A stretch of DNA of 64,000 bases from Thalassospira sp. HJ (lineage in GTDB: Bacteria > Pseudomonadota > Alphaproteobacteria > Rhodospirillales > Thalassospiraceae). The position numbers and the translations under genes are program-made. Below, piece after piece: positions 37,475-46,495 of this stretch (position 1 is its first letter; every line of letters starts with the position of its first letter). The stretch covers positions 1 through 64,000 of the forward strand of contig NZ_JYII01000019.1 of NCBI RefSeq assembly GCF_000948415.1, in the 5' to 3' direction. A model generated the notes under the pieces. The model was given only the letters and a program-made list of their open reading frames with translations. It was not told the origin of the DNA and made no database searches.

Positions 37475-38806
37475 TTAATCGATCTCTTTAAGCACTTCGC
37501 GCAACGTGCCGAACAGCTGATCAATGTGTGATTTTTCAAGGATCAGCGGCGGCGACAGCGCAATGATGTCACCCGTAGTACGGATCAGGATGCCTTTCTC
37601 GAACGCCTTAAGGAAGGCATTGAAGGCACGCTTGGTCGGGAAGCCTTCAATCGGCTCCAGCTCGATCGCACCGATCAGACCCAGGTTACGGACATCCTTG
37701 ACCAGCGGCAGGTCGATCAGGCTGTGCACTGCATCTTCCCAATACTGACCAAGATCCTTGCCCTTGGAATACAGACCTTCTTCTTCATAGGTCTCAAGCG
37801 TTGCCATGGCGGCCGCACAGGCAACCGGGTTACCCGAATAGGTGTACCCATGGAACAGCTCGATCATGTTTTCCGGGCCGGTCATGAAGGCATCATGGAT
37901 GTCGTCGGTGGCAAACACAGCACCCATCGGAATGGTGCCGTTGGTAAGGCCCTTGGCGGTCGTGACCAGATCCGGCTGCACACCGAAGTAATCAACGGCG
38001 AACGGTGCGCCAAGGCGACCGAAACCGGTGATGACTTCATCAAAGATCAGAAGAATGCCGTGCTTGGTGCAAATCTCGCGCAGGCGCTCAAGATAGCCCT
38101 TCGGCGGGATCAGAACACCGGTGGAGCCTGCAACCGGCTCGACAATCACAGCAGCAATCGTGGACGGATCATGCAGTGCGCAGATGCGCTCAAGATCTTC
38201 GGCCAGAAACGCACCATGTTCCGGCATACCGCGGGTAACACCGTTTTCTTCCGGCAGATAAGTGTGACGCATATGGTCAACACCGCCCAGCATCTGGCCA
38301 AAGGTTTTGCGGTTACCCGAAATACCACCAACCGAAATGCCGCCGAAGTTCACACCATGATAGCCGCGTTCACGACCGATCAGACGGGTGCGCTGACCAT
38401 CGCCGCGTGCACGGTGATAGGCGAGTGCGATTTTAAGCGCGGTCTCAACCGATTCAGAACCGGAGTTGGTATAGAACACATGGTTGAGGTTGCCGGGCAT
38501 CAGCTGCGCAAGGCGGCTTGCCAGCTCGAACGCCTTGGGATGGCCCATCTGGAACGCCGGTGCGTAATCCAGCTCATCCATCTGCGCCTTGACCGCTTCG
38601 ACGATTTTCGGACGCTTGTGACCGGCGTTGCAGCACCAAAGGCCTGCGGTACCGTCAAGGATCTCGCGATTGTCGTCGGTTTTGTAATACATGCCATCCG
38701 CCGAGACCAGCATACGCGGGGTCTGCTTGAACTGACGGTTGGCCGTAAACGGCATCCAGAACGCCGAAAGATCGTTCGGACGGCTGATTTTCGTGGTGGC
38801 TGTCAT
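37475..38806 (-). CDS. Class III omega-aminotransferase (beta-alanine:pyruvate type)
   Basis: The 443-residue PLP enzyme starts at the ATG after GGGAGACC; the preceding TTG is less likely. It shows SGSESVETALKIA, the GYHGVNFGG phosphate-side loop, FDEVITGFGRLG with the pyridine-nitrogen Asp, and the PLP Lys in TTAKGLTNGTIPMG. It resembles omega-amino acid:pyruvate transaminases, and position as first gene of the pyrimidine operon suggests beta-alanine or 3-aminoisobutyrate as donor. The product malonate semialdehyde would need a dehydrogenase not seen in this window. Confidence 0.88.
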   Translation of the reverse strand: MTATTKISRPNDLSAFWMPFTANRQFKQTPRMLVSADGMYYKTDDNREILDGTAGLWCCNAGHKRPKIVEAVKAQMDELDYAPAFQMGHPKAFELASRLAQLMPGNLNHVFYTNSGSESVETALKIALAYHRARGDGQRTRLIGRERGYHGVNFGGISVGGISGNRKTFGQMLGGVDHMRHTYLPEENGVTRGMPEHGAFLAEDLERICALHDPSTIAAVIVEPVAGSTGVLIPPKGYLERLREICTKHGILLIFDEVITGFGRLGAPFAVDYFGVQPDLVTTAKGLTNGTIPMGAVFATDDIHDAFMTGPENMIELFHGYTYSGNPVACAAAMATLETYEEEGLYSKGKDLGQYWEDAVHSLIDLPLVKDVRNLGLIGAIELEPIEGFPTKRAFNAFLKAFEKGILIRTTGDIIALSPPLILEKSHIDQLFGTLREVLKEID

Positions 38807-38911
38807 CAAAAGGTCTCCCGTACCTTTTTAAGTGCTTCTCTCGACCGGTTCGGTGGCGGGCACCGTGCACCGGCATCTGATATTCTTCATCCCGTTTTCG
38901 CGAAAGGTATC

Positions 38912-38925
38912 TGGTCAACTGACCA
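38912..38925. promoter_or_regulatory. Inverted repeat upstream of the pyrimidine operon
   Basis: TGGTCAACTGACCA is a perfect dyad built from the same half-sites as RutR operators but in everted order. It lies 106 bases before the aminotransferase start, in the 482-base gap 38807-39288 that also carries the site at 39207-39220. Confidence 0.5.
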
Positions 38926-39206
38926 AAATGTCGCACATTCGCCTGTTCGGGATCGCCCGTGTTACGGGCACGTAAAAGTCGTTAGCATGAGACATGCCCA
39001 TGCACTAGCGCTTTAACACCACCGCGGAACTGTTTCGAATATTCGACCGTCAAACACCATTTCGGCGACCCTGATTTTTGTTTACGGCGTCTATTTTGTG
39101 TTTATCTTTCATCGGGACTGTTCGATATTTCGGACAAAACCGACTCTTGAAATGACGCGCATAAAAAAGTTTCTTTTTGATATTAGAAGTAGAGGTTATT
39201 TTAACC

Positions 39207-39220
39207 TGACCAAACGGTCA
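39207..39220. promoter_or_regulatory. RutR-like operator before the regulator gene
   Basis: TGACCAAACGGTCA matches the RutR consensus TGACCAnnTGGTCA with one mismatch. It lies 69 bases before the regulator start and suggests autoregulation. Confidence 0.65.
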
Positions 39221-39288
39221 AGATAAATGACGCGATTTATATAGCTTGATTATGATGTATCAAAATCGGCGCGAAACGGGACAATAAA

Positions 39289-39927
39289 ATGAGCACAAAA
39301 CCCGCAGTAAACGGCGCACACAAGGCCGCGATCCGTCAGGAAAACGAAGAGCAGATTCTGGCCGCGGCCGAACGGGTCTTTGCCGACTTCGGGTTCAAGG
39401 GCGCAACCACTGCACGGATCGCCGAAACCGCCAATGTCCCCAAGGCCAATGTTCATTATTATTTTAGCACCAAAGAGGCGCTTTATCGCCGCATCATGGA
39501 AGATGTCTGCGACCACTGGCTCGAAGCAGCGATGACGTTTGATAACAGTGCCGACCCGGCCGTGATCCTGCGGGGCTATATCGAAGCCAAGATGGATCTG
39601 TCCCGCGCCCGGCCCTATGGCTCACGACTGTGGGCACATGAAATCATTCGTGGTGCGAAATTCTCGTCCGAATACATCTCCAGCACGGTCAAGAACTGGC
39701 TTGATAGCCGCGTTGTCGTCATCCGGGGCTGGATCGACGAGGGCAAGATGGATGATGTTGAGCCCTATACGCTCATGTACATGATCTTTGCCACTACCCA
39801 GCACTATGCCGACTTTGGACGTCAAATCGAGATTTTCAACAACAACAAGCCGCTCAGCGACGCGCAATTCGCTGAGGCCAAGGAAAATGTCGTGCGCATC
39901 ATCCTAAAGGGTGTAGGCCTGTCCTGA
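39289..39927 (+). CDS. rutR: TetR-family regulator, RutR type
   Basis: The 212-residue protein has an N-terminal helix-turn-helix (GATTARIAETANVPKANVHYY). A RutR-type C-terminal domain includes SRLWAHEIIRGAKF and FATTQHYADFGRQI. In enterobacteria RutR senses uracil and thymine. Here it sits divergently next to the reductive pyrimidine operon, with operator-like sites before itself, before the aminotransferase operon and before preT, so control of pyrimidine breakdown is the natural role. Confidence 0.9.
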   Translation: MSTKPAVNGAHKAAIRQENEEQILAAAERVFADFGFKGATTARIAETANVPKANVHYYFSTKEALYRRIMEDVCDHWLEAAMTFDNSADPAVILRGYIEAKMDLSRARPYGSRLWAHEIIRGAKFSSEYISSTVKNWLDSRVVVIRGWIDEGKMDDVEPYTLMYMIFATTQHYADFGRQIEIFNNNKPLSDAQFAEAKENVVRIILKGVGLS

Positions 39928-40056
39928 CTTTCAACCAACGCCATCTTTTTTTTTCGGCCCAAAACGCCCGTTTTTGGTCGACACAAGTTGAATAGATAAC
40001 ACCCCGTTCATATCTGCATAATCGGATATAACGAGGAAACGGACGGGGCGGAGAAA

Positions 40057-40893
40057 ATGCGGCTAAAGCTGCCAAGCGCCAAATTTATTAGAATATTTTC
40101 ATTCTGTGCGATATCGACCCTTTCAATCGGACTTTCATCGCCGCTGAAAGCCCAGCAATACACGGATCAAAGAACAAGTTGCGACACCATTACCATCGGT
40201 GGCCCAGCAAGCTGGCAACCTGTTTCCTATATCGCATCCGATGGTCGGCAAACCGGTCTGGGCATTGATATCCTCCGGGAATATGCAGAGCGTCACGGCA
40301 TCAATGTCCGGGTCGATATCGAACTGCCCTGGGCCAGAACCCTTGATTTGTTGCTTCAGGGCAAAATCGATGTCACTGCGGGGGCCTATTTCAATGATGA
40401 ACGCCAACTTCTATATCGATACAGCGATCCCTTTTTCACAGATGACATCATGGTGTTTCAGCATGTTGACCGGCGATTTGGTTATGCGGAAATCGACGAC
40501 CTGAGGGGATATCGAGGCGCAAGACCGCATGGTGGCAGCCTTGGCAACAAGATCGACACCTATTCCGAGCAGCAGCTTGATATCGTTTATTCACCAATCA
40601 ATGACCACATCTTCGATCTACTGCTTGCAGGTCATGTCGACTATGTTTTGCTTGCACGTTATGATGGGGTTGCAACGCTTCAAAAACTGGGCGCACAGAA
40701 CACAATCATCGCAGTTGAGCCACCAGTCGATCACAATTCAGTTCGCCTGATGTTCTCACGCAATAGCCCGTGCATTGAACATGTTGAACAAATCAACCTG
40801 TTGATTAACGAACTCACCCAAAACGGCACCATAAAGGAACGCACCCAGTATCATTTGGAACAGACCTTGTTCAATCGCGAAACCGGCAGCTGA
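40057..40893 (+). CDS. Orphan periplasmic solute-binding protein (family 3), copy 1
   Basis: The 278-residue protein has a signal peptide ending near SPLKAQQ. It is a type-3 solute-binding domain with WQPVSYIASDGRQTGLGIDI and DVTAGAYFNDERQLLYRYSDPF. It is clearly homologous along its whole length to the next gene product. No permease or ATPase gene is adjacent, so it may work with a distant transporter or as a sensor. The ligand is unknown; amino-acid-like ligands are common in the family. It sits between two pyrimidine gene blocks on the opposite strand. Confidence 0.78.
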   Translation: MRLKLPSAKFIRIFSFCAISTLSIGLSSPLKAQQYTDQRTSCDTITIGGPASWQPVSYIASDGRQTGLGIDILREYAERHGINVRVDIELPWARTLDLLLQGKIDVTAGAYFNDERQLLYRYSDPFFTDDIMVFQHVDRRFGYAEIDDLRGYRGARPHGGSLGNKIDTYSEQQLDIVYSPINDHIFDLLLAGHVDYVLLARYDGVATLQKLGAQNTIIAVEPPVDHNSVRLMFSRNSPCIEHVEQINLLINELTQNGTIKERTQYHLEQTLFNRETGS

Positions 40894-41021
40894 AACCCAC
40901 CCTTTGGCGCATCATTTTTCCCGGTTTTTCGCCAGATAAGCACCACTTCTGGATAGTTGACTCACTGAAAGCCATAACCAACTTTAGATATCACTTATAA
41001 TAACAACGCTTTCAGACGATC

Positions 41022-41873
41022 ATGGTGTGCATCAGGCTTTCATTTCGCGCCGTCTGTTTATGGGTGCTTGTCGTGGTACTTTTGGGGGCAATCCCCCCGA
41101 TGATATCACCGGCATTCGCCCAATATTCCTCGACCAAGCCGACGCAGACGACCTCACCCAAAACCATCTGCCGTACCCTTGCGGTTGGCGGCGCCGATGG
41201 CTGGGAGCCCATCACTTATATCAACGATAATGGCCAGCATACCGGGCTTGCCATCGACATCTTGCAGAATTACGCGGAACGCACCGATTTGCGGCTTGAT
41301 GTCAATCTTGATATCCCCTGGCCGCGTGCAATCCAGATGTTGCGCAATGGCGAACTTGATGTGATCGCCGGGGCCTATTTCACCAATGAACGCGACCAGA
41401 TCCATTTTTACAGCGTGCCATTCGCCCATGACGACATCATGGTGTTTCAGCATCGCGACAACCGGTTTGCCGTTTCTGACCTGCATGATCTGATCGGTCA
41501 TCGCGGCGCCCGCCCGCAAGGCGGAAGCTATGGTGATTATATCGACAGGTTCGCTGAACAACGCCTCGACATGATGTTCTCGCCAACCGGAAACCGCATT
41601 TTTGATGTGCTGATGAATGGTCGTGTTGATTACGTGATGCTCGGCCGCTTTGACGGGTTGGCCAATATCTATCGCGACAAACTCAGAGACGACATCAAGA
41701 TCGTCGAACAACCAGTCGATAGCAATGATGTGCGTTTCATGTTTTCACGCAAAAGCCCCTGCATGGTGCATGTCAAACAACTCAATCTTCTGATTGAGGA
41801 ACTGAGCGAAGACGGAACGCTGGACTTCTGGACCCACAATCACCTGATCAATCTGTCCGAGGGCGAAAGCTGA
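41022..41873 (+). CDS. Orphan periplasmic solute-binding protein (family 3), copy 2
   Basis: The 283-residue paralogue of the preceding gene has a signal peptide ending near SPAFAQY. Parallel motifs include WEPITYINDNGQHTGLAIDI, DVIAGAYFTNERDQIHFYSV and the shared MFSRxSPC stretch in the C-terminal lobe. Both copies keep a Cys pair (near the mature N-terminus and in SPC) that could form a disulphide. Tandem duplication followed by divergence is evident. A strong terminator follows. Confidence 0.78.
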   Translation: MVCIRLSFRAVCLWVLVVVLLGAIPPMISPAFAQYSSTKPTQTTSPKTICRTLAVGGADGWEPITYINDNGQHTGLAIDILQNYAERTDLRLDVNLDIPWPRAIQMLRNGELDVIAGAYFTNERDQIHFYSVPFAHDDIMVFQHRDNRFAVSDLHDLIGHRGARPQGGSYGDYIDRFAEQRLDMMFSPTGNRIFDVLMNGRVDYVMLGRFDGLANIYRDKLRDDIKIVEQPVDSNDVRFMFSRKSPCMVHVKQLNLLIEELSEDGTLDFWTHNHLINLSEGES

Positions 41874-41893
41874 TCCCCCGCGCCCACCAAAAC

Positions 41894-41928
41894 AAAAAGC
41901 AGGGCGCATGATACGCCCTGCTTTTTTT
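41894..41928. terminator. Bidirectional terminator
   Basis: GCAGGGCG and CGCCCTGC pair over a 7-base loop, with AAAAA before and TTTTTTT after. It lies between the second binding protein and the convergent amidohydrolase. Confidence 0.93.
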
Positions 41929-41977
41929 GATGTCTTGTATCTGGTCCGGAAGACTTGGCTATTGGAAACCGCGAAAC

Positions 41978-43249
41978 CTATTCTTTCATGACCGTTTCAT
42001 CGGCCTTGGCCAGAACGGCGTGTAGCAGAACCTGCCCGCCGGCATCGGACCACGGCTTGTGGATTTCCTCGATCTCGTTATGGGAAATACCATCAACACA
42101 CGGGATGAAGATCATCGCAGTCGGGCAAACCTGGGCGAGATAGCAGGCATCATGACCGGCACCCGAAACGATTTCGCGTGACGAGAAGCCTCCAAGTTCC
42201 GCGCCCTTGCGCACCGCATCAACGCAGGATTTGTCGAACGGAACCGGTGCGTAATAGAAGATTTGCTCGAACTCGGTTTCAAGGCCGATGTCCTTTGCGA
42301 TCTTTTCAACGCCTTCGCGCAGTGCCTTGTCCATATCGGCCAGAACCGCATCATCGGGATGGCGGAAATCAACCGTGAAGAACACCTCGCCCGGGATGAC
42401 GTTGCGTGAGTTCGGATGGATCTGCATCATGCCGACCGTCGCACAGGCAAGCGGGGATCGATCCAGACCGGTCTTGTTGACCAGTTCGATCACGCGCGCG
42501 GCACCCAAAAGCGCATCCTTGCGGGTTTTCATCGGGGTCGGGCCGGCATGGGCTTCGACACCGGTGAACTTGATTTCATACCAACGCTGGCCCTGGGCAT
42601 CGGTGACGATGCCGACATCCTTACCTTCGTCTTCAAGGATCGGACCCTGTTCGATATGGGCTTCGAAATAGGCCCCCATCGGATGGGCATCAATGGTGGC
42701 CTCGTCCGGCCCCATATAGCCGATCCGTTCCAGCTCCTCGCCCATGGTTTTGCCATCGACGTCAGCACGGGAATGACCGTATTCAAGATCAAAGACCTTG
42801 GCAAAGACGCCCGATGCCACCATTGCCGGGGCAAAGCGCGAGCCTTCTTCGTTCGTCCAGCAAACGACTTCAAGCGGCGCTTCGGTTTCGTATTTGGCTT
42901 CATTCAGCGTACGGATGACCTCAAGCCCGGTCAGAACGCCATAAACACCGTCATACTTACCGCCGGTCGGCTGGCTATCAAGGTGGCTGCCCATCACGAC
43001 CGGGGGCAGGTCCGGATTGCGGCCTTCGCGACGGGCAAAGATGTTACCCATCTTGTCGATGCGGATCGAGCAGCCCTCGGCCTTGCACCATTCGATAAAC
43101 AGATCACGGCTTTCACGGTCAAGATCGGTCAGCGCCAGACGGCAAACGCCGTCCTTTTCGGTTTTGCCGATCTTGGCCATTTCCATCAGGCTATCCCAAA
43201 GGCGATCACCATCAATTGAAAGGTTACGTGCACTGGGTTGAGCAGTCAT
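41978..43249 (-). CDS. M20-family N-carbamoyl amino acid amidohydrolase (HyuC/allantoate type)
   Basis: The 423-residue metallohydrolase has metal ligands in VVMGSHLDSQPTGGKYDG, CWTNEEGSRF and the C-terminal SGAGHDACYLAQ. A dimerisation insert includes EAHAGPTPM. This is the N-carbamoyl-L-amino acid hydrolase / beta-ureidopropionase / allantoate amidohydrolase family. As the third gene after preT and preA it probably cleaves N-carbamoyl-beta-alanine. Its overlap in function with the nitrilase-type enzyme at 36361-37227 is notable. AAGGAC precedes the ATG. Confidence 0.87.
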   Translation of the reverse strand: MTAQPSARNLSIDGDRLWDSLMEMAKIGKTEKDGVCRLALTDLDRESRDLFIEWCKAEGCSIRIDKMGNIFARREGRNPDLPPVVMGSHLDSQPTGGKYDGVYGVLTGLEVIRTLNEAKYETEAPLEVVCWTNEEGSRFAPAMVASGVFAKVFDLEYGHSRADVDGKTMGEELERIGYMGPDEATIDAHPMGAYFEAHIEQGPILEDEGKDVGIVTDAQGQRWYEIKFTGVEAHAGPTPMKTRKDALLGAARVIELVNKTGLDRSPLACATVGMMQIHPNSRNVIPGEVFFTVDFRHPDDAVLADMDKALREGVEKIAKDIGLETEFEQIFYYAPVPFDKSCVDAVRKGAELGGFSSREIVSGAGHDACYLAQVCPTAMIFIPCVDGISHNEIEEIHKPWSDAGGQVLLHAVLAKADETVMKE

Positions 43250-43303
43250 TAGTCAGTCCTTCTGGTTTGGTGGCGCGGGTGGCGCACGAGGAACCCGTCT
43301 GGG

Positions 43304-44581
43304 TTACTCAGCGGCCATACGCATGGGATTAAGCGGATGTTCCGGCCAGGTCATCGGCGGCTTGTCGGTTTTGACCGGCTCCATCGTGATGCAATCCGGG
43401 ACCGGGCAAATGTGATAGCAAAGGTTACAACCCACACATTCCTCGTCAACGACCTCAAACAAACGGCCGCCTTCGGGCTTGCTGGTCATGGTGATCGCCT
43501 GGTGCGAGGTATCTTCACACGCAATGTGGCAACGACCGCACTCAATGCAGTTATCCGGGTTGATCACCGCCTTGGTGTCGAAGTTCATGTTAAGCTCGTT
43601 CCAGTCGGAAACCTGCGGAACGGCCGCGCGGGTGAACTGTTCGACACTGGTGTAACCCTTGTCATCCATCCACTGGCTCATGCCATCAATCAGATCATCA
43701 ACCACGCGGAAGCCATAGATCATGGCAGCGGTACAAACCTGAACCGCGTTCGAACCAAGTGCCATGAACTCGACCGCATCTTTCCAGGTTGTGATGCCAC
43801 CGATACCGGAAATCTCAAGATCACGGGTTTCTGGCGTACGGGCGATTTCAGCCACCATGTTGAGCGCAATCGGCTTGACCGCCGATCCGCAATAACCGCC
43901 ATGGGTGCCTTTGCCGTCAACAACCGGTTCCGGCACCATGTTGTCGATATCGACCGATACGATGGAGTTAACAGTGTTAATCAGCGATACGGCATCCGCC
44001 CCGCCCTTAAGCGCTGCTTCGGCCGACCAAAGGATGTTGGTGATGTTCGGGGTCAGTTTGGTAAAGACCGGAATATCGACCGCATCCTTCACCCAACGGG
44101 TGACCTGTTCGACCATTTCCGGCACCTGACCAATGGCCGATCCCATGCCACGTTCACACATGCCATGCGGGCAACCAAGGTTAAGCTCCAGACCATGCAC
44201 ACCGCTTTCGGCGATCTGCTGGGCCAGGTCTTTCCAAGCGCGTTCCTCAATCGGGGCCATCATCGACCCGATGATGACGTGATCAGGGTATTCAACGCGG
44301 CATTCGCGGATTTCCTGCAGGTTGGTGGCAAGCGGACGATCCGAGATCAGCTCGATATTGTTGATACCCAGCAGACGACGGTTCTGGTCATGGTGCGCGC
44401 CATAGCGCGAAGACACGTTAACCACGGGCGGATCAATGCCCAGCGTCTTCCAGACAACCCCGCCCCAGCCGGCTTCAAAGGCACGAACGACGTTGTATTT
44501 CTTGTCCGTCGGCGGCGCGGATGCCAGCCAGAACGGGTTTAGCGAATCAATACCGGCGATTTTGCAGCTTAGATCAGCCAT
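43304..44581 (-). CDS. preA: NAD-dependent dihydropyrimidine dehydrogenase, catalytic subunit
   Basis: The 425-residue flavoprotein has an FMN-binding dihydroorotate dehydrogenase-like barrel (NPFWLASAPPTDKKYN, then ELNLGCPHGMCERGMG with the catalytic Cys region). A C-terminal domain carries two [4Fe-4S] sites, CIECGRCHIAC and CVGCNLCYHICP. It reduces uracil and thymine to the dihydro forms, the first step of the reductive pathway, together with PreT. GGGAGAGAG precedes the ATG. Confidence 0.95.
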   Translation of the reverse strand: MADLSCKIAGIDSLNPFWLASAPPTDKKYNVVRAFEAGWGGVVWKTLGIDPPVVNVSSRYGAHHDQNRRLLGINNIELISDRPLATNLQEIRECRVEYPDHVIIGSMMAPIEERAWKDLAQQIAESGVHGLELNLGCPHGMCERGMGSAIGQVPEMVEQVTRWVKDAVDIPVFTKLTPNITNILWSAEAALKGGADAVSLINTVNSIVSVDIDNMVPEPVVDGKGTHGGYCGSAVKPIALNMVAEIARTPETRDLEISGIGGITTWKDAVEFMALGSNAVQVCTAAMIYGFRVVDDLIDGMSQWMDDKGYTSVEQFTRAAVPQVSDWNELNMNFDTKAVINPDNCIECGRCHIACEDTSHQAITMTSKPEGGRLFEVVDEECVGCNLCYHICPVPDCITMEPVKTDKPPMTWPEHPLNPMRMAAE

Positions 44582-44607
44582 TTTTCTCTCTCCCTTTGGC
44601 TAGCGGT

Positions 44608-45966
44608 TCAGGCGGATTTCAGGAATGCATCAATGGCGATGGCGGCCTGTTTGCCGTCTTCGACCGACTGAACTGTCAGGTCTTCGCCACTCTTGATACA
44701 GTCCCCACCGGCGAACACGCCCGGGGCGGTTGTCTGATAGGACTCATCGACCACGATCTTGCCGCCGGCGATCTCCATTCCGGCGAGGTCATCGGTTTTG
44801 ATTTTCTGTCCGATGGCCTTCAAAATCTGGTCTGCACGCACGTCAAAGGTTTCGCCTGTACCGACAAGCTTGCCATTGGCATCAAGCTCGGTCTTTTCGA
44901 ACTCCATGCCAAACAGTTTGCCGTTGGCCTTGATCGCAACCGGCTTGGCCCAATAGCGCACAACAACGCCGTTGGTTTTGGCCAGATCCTGTTCGAACTC
45001 GGTCGCTGACATGTTTTCCGCACCCCGGCGGTAGACAAGGGTGACTTCCTCAGCCCCAAGGCGCTTGGCCTGCACAGCGGCATCAATTGCGGTGTTACCA
45101 CCGCCAATGACGATGACCTTTTCGCCAACCGGCATGTCGGATTTCGGTTCGGTCTGACGCAGTTTTTCGATGAAGGTGATGGCATCATCAACGCCCGGGA
45201 AATCTTCGCCCTTAAGGCCAAGATCATTGGTCGAACCAAGACCGACACCGACAAACACGGCATCGTATTTTGCTTTGAGGTCCGCAAGGTTGATGTCCTT
45301 GCCAAGCGCCTTGTTATATTCGATTTCGATCCCGCCAATGCCCATCAGGAATTCGACTTCGTGCTGGGCGAAATCGTTGGTCATCTTGTAGGCGGCCAGA
45401 CCGTATTCATTAAGCCCGCCCGGTTTCGGCTTGGCTTCAAAGACGACAACGTCATGGCCCAGCATCGCCGCACGGTGCGCACAGGAAAGGCCCGCCGGAC
45501 CAGCACCAACAACGGCGATGGTCTTGCCCGTTTTGGGCGCACGTTTGAACGGATGGGGCAGATCGCGCGCCATCAGGTGGTCAACCGCATAGCGCTGCAG
45601 GCTGCCGATCTCAACGGCGGTATCTTCGGCGACGTTACGAACGCAGGCCTCTTCACACAGCACTTCGGTCGGGCAGGCACGCGCGCAGGTGCCGCCCATG
45701 ATGTTGGCCGACAAAATGGTCTTTGCCGCACCATCCGGATTGCCGGTGCTGATTTTGCGAATGAAGCTTGGAATGTCGATGGATGTCGGGCATGCGGTCA
45801 CGCATGGCGCATCATAGCAATACAGGCAGCGGTTGCTTTCCGCCATGGCCTGCAGCGTGGAATAGGCCGGGTGCAGATCGGAAAAACCGTCATCTGCGTC
45901 ATTGTGGCCAGCACCGCCATGGACGGCACCGGATTTTGAAACTTGCTTGGCCTGCAAGGTGGTCAT
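44608..45966 (-). CDS. preT: NAD-dependent dihydropyrimidine dehydrogenase, electron-transfer subunit
   Basis: The 452-residue protein resembles the glutamate synthase small subunit. N-terminal Cys-rich motifs (CLYCYDAPCVTACPTSIDIP and CARACPTEVLCEEAC) bind [4Fe-4S] clusters. The FAD motif VVGAGPAGLSCAHRA and the NAD(P)H motif VIGGGNTAIDAA follow. It passes electrons from NADH to PreA. It is the first gene of the preT-preA-amidohydrolase operon, with a RutR-like site about 315 bases upstream. Confidence 0.95.
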   Translation of the reverse strand: MTTLQAKQVSKSGAVHGGAGHNDADDGFSDLHPAYSTLQAMAESNRCLYCYDAPCVTACPTSIDIPSFIRKISTGNPDGAAKTILSANIMGGTCARACPTEVLCEEACVRNVAEDTAVEIGSLQRYAVDHLMARDLPHPFKRAPKTGKTIAVVGAGPAGLSCAHRAAMLGHDVVVFEAKPKPGGLNEYGLAAYKMTNDFAQHEVEFLMGIGGIEIEYNKALGKDINLADLKAKYDAVFVGVGLGSTNDLGLKGEDFPGVDDAITFIEKLRQTEPKSDMPVGEKVIVIGGGNTAIDAAVQAKRLGAEEVTLVYRRGAENMSATEFEQDLAKTNGVVVRYWAKPVAIKANGKLFGMEFEKTELDANGKLVGTGETFDVRADQILKAIGQKIKTDDLAGMEIAGGKIVVDESYQTTAPGVFAGGDCIKSGEDLTVQSVEDGKQAAIAIDAFLKSA

Positions 45967-46157
45967 TTGTTTGTCTCCCTGCCAAAAAGGCGTCCTCTCC
46001 TGACGTCATCGAGAGACAAAACAAGAATGAAAATACAATCGACCGCGGGCCAGATGTGATCGCAGCTTGCGCGCGATCAGAATACAGCTATGGCGTTACG
46101 TGGACGGGCGGGCCCGACCAACACAGGGTCTCTCATACTGACATTCTTGGCGTATCC

Positions 46158-46175
46158 GTTCAGCTTAAGCTGAAC
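46158..46175. promoter_or_regulatory. Perfect 18-base palindrome upstream of preT
   Basis: GTTCAGCTTAAGCTGAAC is a perfect palindrome about 190 bases before preT. It could be an operator or a cruciform/mRNA hairpin. The 529-base gap 45967-46495 holds this, the RutR-like site at 46280-46293 and nothing else recognised. Confidence 0.5.
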
Positions 46176-46279
46176 TGTTTCCCAGTATTTGATCTGCCGT
46201 GTGTTTATAGTTTCGGGGTTATCCCCGGTTGATGACACGTGCAGATGCCTCTCTCTGACAAAAACAGCATGTCCAATCC

Positions 46280-46293
46280 TGATCATTTGGTCA
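46280..46293. promoter_or_regulatory. RutR-like operator upstream of preT
   Basis: TGATCATTTGGTCA matches the RutR consensus TGACCAnnTGGTCA with one mismatch. Like the site before rutR it is followed by AAGAT. Confidence 0.6.
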
Positions 46294-46495
46294 AGATTAA
46301 AAATCCGAATTCTTGGTTGAAGACCAAAACACCCCTGTTCGCCTTGGAAATCTGCCGTTTGGCATAAGCTGATAGGGATGGCTTTTCACAGCATCGAACA
46401 TCTCGCATGCCCCTGATTTGGCAATATTTTATGCTGGCTTTAATTGGATAAACTAAAGTAACGTCATCGCATCAGATCAATTCGGAACGCCTTTG

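Noticed and set aside
37724-39016. 430-codon plus-strand frame
   Set aside because: It is antisense to the aminotransferase gene and runs through its promoter region.
46313-46327. TTGGT-N5-ACCAA repeat near preT as a further RutR site
   Set aside because: Spacing and half-sites differ from the RutR consensus; probably chance.
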